Assembly: GCA_019242465.1 (NCBI GenBank)
Contig: JAFAVL010000040.1
Coordinates: 1-5,781, forward strand
Origin: Chroococcidiopsidaceae cyanobacterium CP_BM_RX_35
GTDB taxonomy: Bacteria > Cyanobacteriota > Cyanobacteriia > Cyanobacteriales > Chroococcidiopsidaceae
Reading direction: 5' to 3'
DNA: 5,781 nucleotides
The translations under genes and the position numbers were made by a program. Shown in pieces: positions 1 to 4,726 of this stretch. The notes below the pieces were generated by a model, which saw only the letters and a program-made list of their open reading frames with translations, made no database searches and was not told the origin of the DNA. How positions within the stretch are numbered: position 1 is the first letter of the stretch; every line of letters begins with the position of its first letter.

Positions 1-69
1 GTCTCTTTTCACAACCTCTTGAGAACTGACTGATACTTTCTCGACCACAACACGTAATTCGTATTCCAC
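1..69 (-). CDS. 5' end of a gene leaving the window; possible transposase
   Basis: An open reading frame on the minus strand starts at GTG (67-69) and runs out of the left edge after 23 codons, beginning VEYELRVVVEKVSVSS and ending EVVKRD at the edge. The start is supported by an AAGGGAG Shine-Dalgarno sequence at 78-84, seven bases upstream, and by an in-frame TAA at 82-84 that excludes a longer protein. The peptide resembles, from memory, the N-terminus of a family of cyanobacterial transposases sometimes placed near ISKra4. That is a weak identification, because no catalytic motif lies inside the window. The position beside a truncated vapC remnant fits a mobile element. It could equally be an unrelated hypothetical protein. 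Confidence 0.45.
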   Translation of the reverse strand, partial: MEYELRVVVEKVSVSSQEVVKRD

Positions 70-123
70 GCCCCAACTCCCTTACAGCAGCCTCACCGAA
101 GGGACTCTATCATAAATTCGGTT

Positions 124-357
124 TTACTACAAATATATTCCGCTCCCGTTGATGAATGGCTTGAGATTGCTTTGGCGTATCCAGGTGTACAACTACTTAA
201 TCTCACGCTCCCAATCATCATTGAATCAACTAGACTAACTAGATTTCATCGAGATCCAGCCGACCAGATCATTGTGGCAACAGCCAGAATTTACGAATGT
301 CTGTTGCTGACGGTTGACCAAAAGATCCTTGCCTACCCTGATGTAAATACCTTATAA
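124..357 (+). pseudogene. C-terminal remnant of a VapC-type PIN-domain toxin
   Basis: The frame is open from 58 to the TAA at 355-357, but toxin-like sequence begins only near 124 (LLQIYSAPVDEWLEIALAYP). The remnant has the second half of a PIN domain: HRDPADQIIVATA around 247-285 with conserved Asp residues, then LLLTVDQKILAYP with the last acidic residue. VapC proteins are ribonucleases of about 130 residues paired with VapB antitoxins. Roughly 78 residues remain here. The first catalytic Asp and the central Glu, which lie in the missing half, are absent, as is any vapB gene. The only start codons in the frame are internal, for example TTG at 172, so a functional nuclease is unlikely. One residue also seems missing before FHRDP compared with the usual LPGxFHRDP. 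The loss coincides with the neighbouring minus-strand gene, suggesting disruption by a mobile element. Confidence 0.75.
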
Positions 358-475
358 GATTCTGCTAGTCTTGCACTAAGAGAGCGATCACCTTAAACAG
401 ATTTCAAAAATTAAGAGATTCAAAATTATTGGAGATGTGACAATTGATGTTTGCGATCGCTGCGGCAATCGATAC

Positions 476-492
476 GGTTGTGTAGCAAAAAC
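476..492 (+). repeat. Terminal inverted repeat, distal end of the IS6-like element
   Basis: GGTTGTGTAGCAAAAAC. It is the inverted partner of 703-719 with one mismatch (A here, C in the partner, at the ninth position). It lies downstream of the decayed transposase, 37 bp beyond its stop codon. Confidence 0.8.
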
Positions 493-529
493 GCTCTGAG
501 GATAGGGAATCCTTCTCAATCTCTATTTC

Positions 530-654
530 TTATTGGGCAACCCCAAAAATTTGAGACACTAACGCTCAAGGCATAGCGACAGTAACAATGGATAGTGAGC
601 ACTCTGGACATCAGGCAGAAAGTGCCGCTATTTGAATAGAGAGGAAGCAGACAT
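530..654 (-). pseudogene. Decayed, internally deleted IS6-family transposase
   Basis: Reading from ATG at 652-654 gives MSASSLFK, a TAG stop at 628-630, then RHFLPDV. Intact relatives have Trp in FKWRHFLPDV, so the stop is a TGG-to-TAG change. After GTC (607-609) one extra base near 606 shifts the frame, and the reading resumes as RVLTIHCYCRYALS (564-605). This parallels the family's ILLTVRWYCRYALS helix near the N-terminus. Downstream, in a third frame, ALVSQIFGVAQ ends at TAA (530-532) and looks like a transposase C-terminus, though that match is weaker. The DDE catalytic core is entirely absent. The gene is dead through a nonsense change, a frameshift and a large central deletion with its junction near 560-565. 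The family match is from memory of IS6 proteins. Confidence 0.75.
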
Positions 655-687
655 GGGAAAGCAGTCTGGGAGTTTTCAGCTTTCCCA
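654..687 (-). other. Hairpin covering the start codon of the decayed transposase
   Basis: TGGGAAAGC (654-662) and GCTTTCCCA (679-687) form a perfect 9-bp inverted repeat around a 16-base loop, with an outer GGAAG/CTTCC pairing (643-647 with 696-700). In a minus-strand transcript one arm touches the ATG at 652-654. It lies inside the element, between the terminal repeat and the coding remnant, so it may have limited translation from read-through transcripts. That role is an inference by analogy with other insertion sequences. Confidence 0.4.
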
Positions 688-702
688 CCTTACCACTTCC
701 CT

Positions 703-719
703 GTTTTTGCGACACAACC
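703..719 (-). repeat. Terminal inverted repeat, proximal end of the IS6-like element
   Basis: On the minus strand this reads GGTTGTGTCGCAAAAAC, the partner of 476-492. It lies 48 bp before the ATG of the transposase remnant, a usual place for the left end of a compact insertion sequence. Confidence 0.8.
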
Positions 720-724
720 TTTTG

Positions 725-749
725 ATGCCACTCTAGCAAAGTGCGGCAT
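725..749 (-). terminator. Imperfect hairpin after the ggt stop codon
   Basis: ATGCCGCACT and AGTGGCAT pair around a 7-base loop with a two-base bulge, beginning about 30 bp after the ggt stop. No U-tract follows on the minus strand; the next bases are CAAAAGG. It is therefore a weak intrinsic terminator at best and may simply protect the 3' end of the transcript. It lies just outside the IS6-like element. Confidence 0.25.
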
Positions 750-778
750 TTAAATCTGTCTTATTATCATTGCTTTAC

Positions 779-2485
779 TTAGTAACCAAGAGCCGCACCT
801 GCAGGTGTGCGCTTATCATTAGCACCATAGAACACACGAGTTGTCGGGTCCACCAAGATAGACTCTGATGCGTCCCAAATCGGAAACTGTCGCTTGAAGC
901 TGAATCCCTCCTGTGATAGTGTCTGCACAGTGTCAGACGGCAAAGCATCTTGTTCAAAGTTAATTGAATTAGGTAGTCCTTGGTAGTGGAAGCGAGGAGT
1001 GTTTACAGCGTCCTGAATATTGAAGCCGTAGTCAATCACGTTAGTGATAACTTCTAGCACAATTGTGATAATTCTGGAACCTCCAGGGCTACCTGTTACC
1101 ATAAAGACTTTGCCATTTTTAAAGATAATGGTCGGACTCATAGAACTGAGAGGTCGCTTACCAGGTTTGATCGCATTATTGCTTCCCTGCACTAAGCCGA
1201 AACTGTTAGGCACTCCTGGTTTGGAAGTAAAGTCATCCATTTCATTATTGAGGAAGAACCCAGTGCTGCCAGCAATCACTTTAGCTCCAAAGTAAGAGTT
1301 AATGGTATAGGTTACCGCTACGGCATTTCCATACCGATCGACAATTGAGTAGTGGGTGGTGTGATTCCCCTCGCTTGTAGTTGTGTCACAGGAGTAGACT
1401 TGGCAGGGCGGTGTCGCACCAGAATTAGGAATCTTAGCCCTGATACTAGCTGCATAGTCTTTAGAAAGTAGTCGATCCAGAGGAATTTGGATGAAGTCTG
1501 GATCTCCTAAATAAGTATTCCGGTCAGCGTAAGCGTACAGCATTGTTTCCAGGATGCGTTGTACACTAGTAGCCGAACGAAACCCCAGATGCAAGAGCGA
1601 GTAGCCTTCCAAAACATTCAGCATCTCGCAAAGAGTAGTGCCGCTGCCAGGAGGTGGGCTAGAGATAAGCTTGTAACCCCGGTAGCTACAGCTTACAGGT
1701 TGCGTCTCTTCCACTGTGTAATTAGCCAAGTCCTCTTTGGTTAAGATTCCTTTATTCACTTGGCTTGCTTGCACAAGTTGAGCGGCAATTGGACCTTTGT
1801 AGAAAACTTGTGGTCCTTGAGTGGCAATCAGCTTCAGAGTATTAGCCAAGTTTTTCTGGATCAAGCGATCGCCCACTCGGTAGGGAGCCTGGTTATTTTT
1901 CAAGAAGATGGCAGCGACATTAGGCTGAGCTGCAAAGCGCGCCGTACTGGCACTTAAGATGTTCACATCCCCTGGCTGTAAAATGAAGCCTTGCTCAGCC
2001 AACCTAATTGCAGGCAGCATCAAGCGCTGACGGCTCATAGTGCCATATTCTGAAAGAGCCCGGTCAAGACCTAAAACTGTACCAGGAACTCCGACAGCAA
2101 GATAACCATTGGTACTTAGTCCAGGTAGCACATTACCATTTTTGTCAAGGTACAGCTTCGGCGTTGCTGCTAATGGTGCTTTCTCTCGAAAATCGATGAA
2201 AGTATTTTTACCATTAGCCAGATGGATCGTCATGAATCCACCGCCGCCAATATTGCCACAGCAAGGGTCAACGACTGCTAGTGCGTACCCAACGGCAACG
2301 GCTGCGTCTACAGCATTGCCACCCTCTTGCAAAATCTGTAGCCCGACTTCAGATGCGTATCTTTGTGAAGTGACTACCATCCCATTCTTACCCTGTGCGG
2401 GCAGTGAAGCCGAAACCCTGGAAAATCCCAACCCAAAACTAGTAAACACAGTTCCAACTGTTAAAACCAGCAGGCGGCTTCTCAT
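779..2485 (-). CDS. ggt: Gamma-glutamyltranspeptidase precursor
   Basis: This 568-residue enzyme cleaves or transfers the gamma-glutamyl group of glutathione and related amides outside the cytoplasmic membrane. Residues 1-27 form a signal peptide (basic RSR, a hydrophobic stretch, then VSA), with cleavage likely after Ala27 or Ala30. The precursor should cut itself before Thr376 in GNHTTHYS, giving a large subunit and a small subunit of 193 residues whose N-terminal Thr is the nucleophile. Matching the E. coli enzyme, I see Arg100 in FREKAP, Thr394 and Asn396 in YTIN, Asp418 in NNEMDDF, Ser447-Ser448 in PLSSMSPT, and Gly468-Gly469 in GSPGGS. Glu415 replaces the E. coli Gln. A lid-loop segment (KPGVPNSFGLVQG, 422-434) is present, as in E. 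coli and unlike B. subtilis. Length is near the E. coli 580. The start is set by AAAGAGG eight bases upstream. It appears monocistronic. Confidence 0.96.
   Translation of the reverse strand: MRSRLLVLTVGTVFTSFGLGFSRVSASLPAQGKNGMVVTSQRYASEVGLQILQEGGNAVDAAVAVGYALAVVDPCCGNIGGGGFMTIHLANGKNTFIDFREKAPLAATPKLYLDKNGNVLPGLSTNGYLAVGVPGTVLGLDRALSEYGTMSRQRLMLPAIRLAEQGFILQPGDVNILSASTARFAAQPNVAAIFLKNNQAPYRVGDRLIQKNLANTLKLIATQGPQVFYKGPIAAQLVQASQVNKGILTKEDLANYTVEETQPVSCSYRGYKLISSPPPGSGTTLCEMLNVLEGYSLLHLGFRSATSVQRILETMLYAYADRNTYLGDPDFIQIPLDRLLSKDYAASIRAKIPNSGATPPCQVYSCDTTTSEGNHTTHYSIVDRYGNAVAVTYTINSYFGAKVIAGSTGFFLNNEMDDFTSKPGVPNSFGLVQGSNNAIKPGKRPLSSMSPTIIFKNGKVFMVTGSPGGSRIITIVLEVITNVIDYGFNIQDAVNTPRFHYQGLPNSINFEQDALPSDTVQTLSQEGFSFKRQFPIWDASESILVDPTTRVFYGANDKRTPAGAALGY
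1865..1872. repeat. HIP1 octamer inside ggt
   Basis: Exact GCGATCGC, the highly iterated palindrome of many cyanobacterial genomes. Other exact copies in this window are at 453-460 (intergenic) and 3737-3744 (inside the DUF2288 gene). By chance about one per 65 kb would be expected. Confidence 0.85.
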
Positions 2486-2493
2486 ACTAGCAA

Positions 2494-2500
2494 CCTCTTT
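2494..2500 (-). promoter_or_regulatory. Ribosome binding site of ggt
   Basis: AAAGAGG on the minus strand, eight bases before the ATG at 2483-2485. It fixes the start directly in front of the signal peptide. Confidence 0.7.
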
Positions 2501-2595
2501 ACCTTTCTTAAGAGACTAATAAGACTAGACTTTTATCATGTTCTGTTGCAATAATCACTATTCCTTGGCTACTGTTCAGCAGGCAGGAAGTAGGG

Positions 2596-2623
2596 AATAT
2601 ATTCTTTAATACTGATGCTACAA
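2596..2623 (-). promoter_or_regulatory. Candidate ggt promoter
   Basis: On the minus strand TTGTAG (2618-2623, three of six to consensus) and TATATT (2596-2601, five of six) are separated by 16 bp, about 110 bp before the ggt start. The -35 element overlaps the end of the palindrome at 2621-2642, which would suit an operator. It was read by eye in an AT-rich region where chance matches are common. Confidence 0.25.
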
Positions 2624-2642
2624 GTTCAGAAAACTGAACTTG
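2621..2642. other. Perfect 9-bp hairpin palindrome upstream of ggt
   Basis: CAAGTTCAG, a four-base AAAA loop, then CTGAACTTG. The arms match perfectly. No U-tract follows on either strand, so it is not an intrinsic terminator. Its place upstream of ggt and across the candidate -35 suggests a protein binding site or an RNA hairpin; no regulator is identified. Confidence 0.5.
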
Positions 2643-2980
2643 GGAGAGGGAGACCGCAGTTAGGGTGAAAACAAAGAATAATCTTGTCTGGTGTGAAATT
2701 CAATCATACTAGATAATCTGTGGATAAGAAATGAACACTATATTGGTAAATCTTTCTTGTGATGTAAGATAACATGTAGTCCCACTCTCAACTTCTAATC
2801 TATGATAATTAAATCATTGTTAATCTCTAAACTTAGACTTAGTAAGACCCATTTGTTTAGCCCATAAACATAAAATAAATCTGGAGAAATTAATGTTTTC
2901 TAAATTTACTAGCTAGCCTTTTTGTTTGGGAATTCCAATGAATTAGCTGAGAAATTGTACTGTGACGCAAAATTGTTTTT

Positions 2981-3559
2981 GTGAGTAGGCGACGTAAACG
3001 ATTAGTTAAGAAGCGAAGATCTAAGAAGCAACCTTTTCGGTGTTTGATGCTAGTTCTAGCGATTTTAATCTGGTTTGGCTATAAAGAGGTAAAGAGCCAG
3101 TTTGAACACCCCCAAGCAATGTTGGTGTTGGGTGGCTCTGTAGAGCGCGAGAGATTTGCCGCTCAATTTGCTCGCCAGCACCCAAATCTAGCTATTTGGG
3201 TTTCTTCTGGCAGCCCAAAAGATTACGCTAAACGAGTGTTTGCCAAAGCTGGGATTGATCAGAGTCGTCTGCATCTAGACTATCGGGCATCAGACACTGT
3301 TACAAATTTTACAACACTGGTTGATGATTTCAAAGCTCGCGGCATCAAAAGCGTCTATCTAATTACTTCTAATTACCACATGCGTCGTGCTTGTGTCATC
3401 GGAGATATTGTGTTGGGGAGTCGGGGAATTGATTTCAAACCCGTTTCGGTTCCCTCCACTTTGCCACCTGAACCGATTCAAAAAGCTATCCGTGATGGGG
3501 TTAGAGCCTTACTTTGGGTAACAACTGGTCGTACAGGTGCTAATCTGCTGCGCGAATAA
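2981..3559 (+). CDS. YdcF/SanA-like DUF218 membrane-anchored protein
   Basis: This 192-residue protein begins with a very basic segment (RRRKR, KKRRSKK; residues 3-17), then one hydrophobic helix at about 20-34 (CLMLVLAILIWFGY). That predicts an N-in anchor with the rest outside the membrane. The DUF218 core shows LVLGGS (48-53), the conserved DTVTNF (105-110) and ITSNYHMRRA (128-137). In the family this core is a Rossmann-like fold; SanA and ElyC members act in envelope integrity, but the biochemical reaction is poorly defined, so no reaction is assigned. The start is GTG at 2981; an in-frame TGA at 2963-2965 leaves only a rare ATT as an alternative. No Shine-Dalgarno is visible, which is common in cyanobacteria. 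It converges on the DUF2288 gene with 17 bp between the stop codons and no terminator seen there. Confidence 0.88.
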   Translation: MSRRRKRLVKKRRSKKQPFRCLMLVLAILIWFGYKEVKSQFEHPQAMLVLGGSVERERFAAQFARQHPNLAIWVSSGSPKDYAKRVFAKAGIDQSRLHLDYRASDTVTNFTTLVDDFKARGIKSVYLITSNYHMRRACVIGDIVLGSRGIDFKPVSVPSTLPPEPIQKAIRDGVRALLWVTTGRTGANLLRE

Positions 3560-3576
3560 AGTTATTTAATCGCGTT

Positions 3577-3873
3577 CTAAGCCGCTGCTGACTCTTGTAC
3601 CAGCACGTATGGCTGTACGATCAGGGCATTAAATCGTTTGGTGCGGTTGCCATTCCAATCTGCTAACTGAGTAGGTGAGGGTTTGGAGATCAATTGCTCA
3701 CCAATCCAATGTTGTACAGAAGAAACATTGTCACTGGCGATCGCCACCCCAACATCCAGCAAGTCTAGCTGAGTTGCCACCACAACCACAGCACCCCGCT
3801 GTACGTGAGGAATAAGCCAGTCCCACTCTGCTTCATCCAAGTTTTCTGCAAGTTCCGCTCTTAAATCTGACAT
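3577..3873 (-). CDS. DUF2288 family protein
   Basis: A small 98-residue soluble protein with no signal peptide or membrane segment. It shows the conserved blocks I associate with DUF2288: DEAEWDWL (13-20), LDLLDVGVAIASDN (36-49), WIGEQLISKPS (56-66) and FNALIVQPYVLVQE (81-94). The composition is acidic at the N-terminus, and the last residues (SAAA) look unconserved. The function of this family is unknown to me. The gene follows plsC after 31 bp on the same strand and is probably its co-transcribed partner. No clear Shine-Dalgarno precedes the ATG at 3871-3873; this start is chosen because MSDLRAEL matches the usual start of the family. It contains an exact HIP1 octamer. Confidence 0.85.
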   Translation of the reverse strand: MSDLRAELAENLDEAEWDWLIPHVQRGAVVVVATQLDLLDVGVAIASDNVSSVQHWIGEQLISKPSPTQLADWNGNRTKRFNALIVQPYVLVQESAAA

Positions 3874-3904
3874 CGTGAAAAATTCAGTTTGATCGCATCT
3901 GATT

Positions 3905-4543
3905 CTAACGCCCTAGCCCGTACAGCGTATTAATGACCGTAGCACAATGCTGCGTCACGTTCTCCAGTTCCTGCCGCTTGGTAGAACTAGGGGCAGCAAT
4001 CGGCTGACCAATTCTGACTGTAACTGAGACTAGATGAGGGATAGCAGAGCCTTTGGTTAAAATTCCCCAAGTCCCCCATAAACTTACTGGTAATAGCGGC
4101 GCTTTCGCTTTAGCAGCAATCAGCGCTGCCCCCAATTTAGGCTCTGTAATTCTGCCATCTGTTGTGCGAGTGCCTTGTAAGAACACGCCTGTAGCCCACC
4201 CAGCCTCAAGATACTGGAGCGCTGAACGGATAGCACTCCGGTCGGCACTTTCTCGACTTACAGGGTAAGCACCATACAATTGAATCGCCTGCTGTAGTAT
4301 TGGGATGCGAAACAGTTCTTCCTTTGCCATATAAGCCACAGGTCGCCCTACACAACTAGAGAGAATTGGTGGATCGAAGTAACTAGCATGGTTACTAACA
4401 ACCACTAGTGGTCCTTGCCGAGGCACATGTTCAGCACCATAAGTGCGACCCCGGAAGTAAATATGCAGCATAGGACTCACTACCGACCACTTAAATAGGT
4501 GGTAGAGCAATAGGCTAATTAATGGTTCGCGACTTCTGCCCAC
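3905..4543 (-). CDS. plsC: 1-acyl-sn-glycerol-3-phosphate acyltransferase (PlsC/LPLAT family)
   Basis: This 212-residue enzyme is predicted to transfer a fatty acyl chain to lysophosphatidic acid, giving phosphatidic acid at the cytoplasmic face of the membrane. The N-terminus (residues 8-30) is hydrophobic and amphipathic, suiting membrane association. The catalytic motif HX4D is present as NHASYFD (His52, Asp57). Motif II is GAYPVSR (91-97). Motif III, usually FPEGTRS, reads FLQGTRT (121-127), so the canonical Glu is Gln123 (codon CAA, 4175-4177) and the Pro is Leu. Motif IV is LLPVSLWG (150-157). The start is GTG at 4541-4543; an in-frame TGA lies seven codons upstream and no other standard start codon falls between. 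It lies 183 bp after fabD and 31 bp before the DUF2288 gene. The acyl donor is probably acyl-ACP, inferred from cyanobacterial physiology. Confidence 0.9.
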   Translation of the reverse strand: MGRSREPLISLLLYHLFKWSVVSPMLHIYFRGRTYGAEHVPRQGPLVVVSNHASYFDPPILSSCVGRPVAYMAKEELFRIPILQQAIQLYGAYPVSRESADRSAIRSALQYLEAGWATGVFLQGTRTTDGRITEPKLGAALIAAKAKAPLLPVSLWGTWGILTKGSAIPHLVSVTVRIGQPIAAPSSTKRQELENVTQHCATVINTLYGLGR

Positions 4544-4645
4544 AATGTTAACCGAAATTCTTCATTCCCCCATAGCTATAGCTTGCTGTCCTTGCGGCGA
4601 GGTTGCATAGCCTAAGAAGGTTTGAACAGCTAGACTGGATGAGCG

Positions 4646-4677
4646 CTTGTATACATAATACAGGTTTTTTTGTTTTT
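4646..4677 (+). terminator. Terminator-like hairpin plus T-tract, opposite to the genes
   Basis: CTTGTAT and ATACAGG (4646-4652 with 4658-4664) pair over seven positions with one G-U wobble around the loop ACATA. A run of seven T, a G and five T follows directly (4665-4677). The form fits an intrinsic terminator on the plus strand, but the stem is AT-rich and weak. Both neighbouring genes, fabD and plsC, are on the minus strand, so it would end an antisense or unannotated RNA. It may instead be an A-rich promoter-associated tract for plsC. Confidence 0.3.
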
Positions 4678-4726
4678 CCTATTTCTCTAGCTTTCAGTAC
4701 TACAGTTATGGAAAAAGCAAGAGAGC

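Larger units (their letters stand above)
476..719 (-). mobile_element. Internally deleted IS6-family element (MITE-like, 244 bp)
   Basis: Two inverted copies of GGTTGTGTNGCAAAAAC bound this segment (476-492 and the complement of 703-719), matching at 16 of 17 positions. The sequence resembles IS6/IS26/IS257-type ends of the form GGTTCTGTTGCAAA. Between them lies a decayed minus-strand transposase reading that keeps recognisable N-terminal sequence and a plausible C-terminus but lacks the middle. Full IS6-family elements are about 0.8 kb, so roughly 550 bp would be missing. It encodes no active transposase and could only move with enzyme supplied by a full copy elsewhere. No 8-bp target duplication, the IS6 norm, flanks it: 468-475 is ATCGATAC and 720-727 is TTTTGATG. 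Terminal repeats are seen directly; the family assignment combines them with the peptide match recalled from the family. Confidence 0.75.
2486..2980. other. AT-rich divergent spacer between ggt and the ydcF-like gene
   Basis: These 495 bases must hold the promoters of both flanking genes, which point away from each other. No protein-coding frame of useful length or recognisable relict peptide was found in either strand. It contains the ggt ribosome binding site, a possible ggt promoter, a perfect hairpin at 2621-2642, and a seven-codon reading frame with its own GGAG at 2893-2916. No convincing promoter for the plus-strand gene could be picked out by eye. Confidence 0.6.

Noticed and set aside
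400..428. Imperfect tandem GATTTCAAAAATTA / GATTCAAAATTA.
   Set aside because: Two AT-rich copies with length differences; too weak to call a functional repeat.
437..499. Twenty-codon GTG frame reading IDVCDRCGNRYG, a zinc-ribbon-like CxxC.
   Set aside because: The GGAG is only two bases from the GTG, the frame runs into the IS6-like terminal repeat at 476, and only one CxxC pair is present.
516..611. Minus-strand 31-codon frame beginning MSRVLTIHCYCRYALS as a separate small gene.
   Set aside because: It has no ribosome site and is better explained as one frame of the decayed IS6-family transposase.
2109..2519. 136-codon plus-strand frame over the 5' end of ggt.
   Set aside because: It is the antisense shadow of a well-supported ggt gene, with low-complexity Ala/Pro/Thr content and no family motif.
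2540..2551. GTTCTGTTGCAA, similar to an IS6 end, upstream of ggt.
   Set aside because: No inverted partner and no transposase-like reading was found in the 495-bp spacer; it is probably a chance match.
2802..2867. Plus-strand 21-codon frame starting MIIKSLLIS.
   Set aside because: No Shine-Dalgarno, AT-rich composition and no recognisable similarity.
4574..4583. Palindrome AGCTATAGCT upstream of plsC.
   Set aside because: Ten bases of simple sequence with no adjoining promoter elements; expected by chance.
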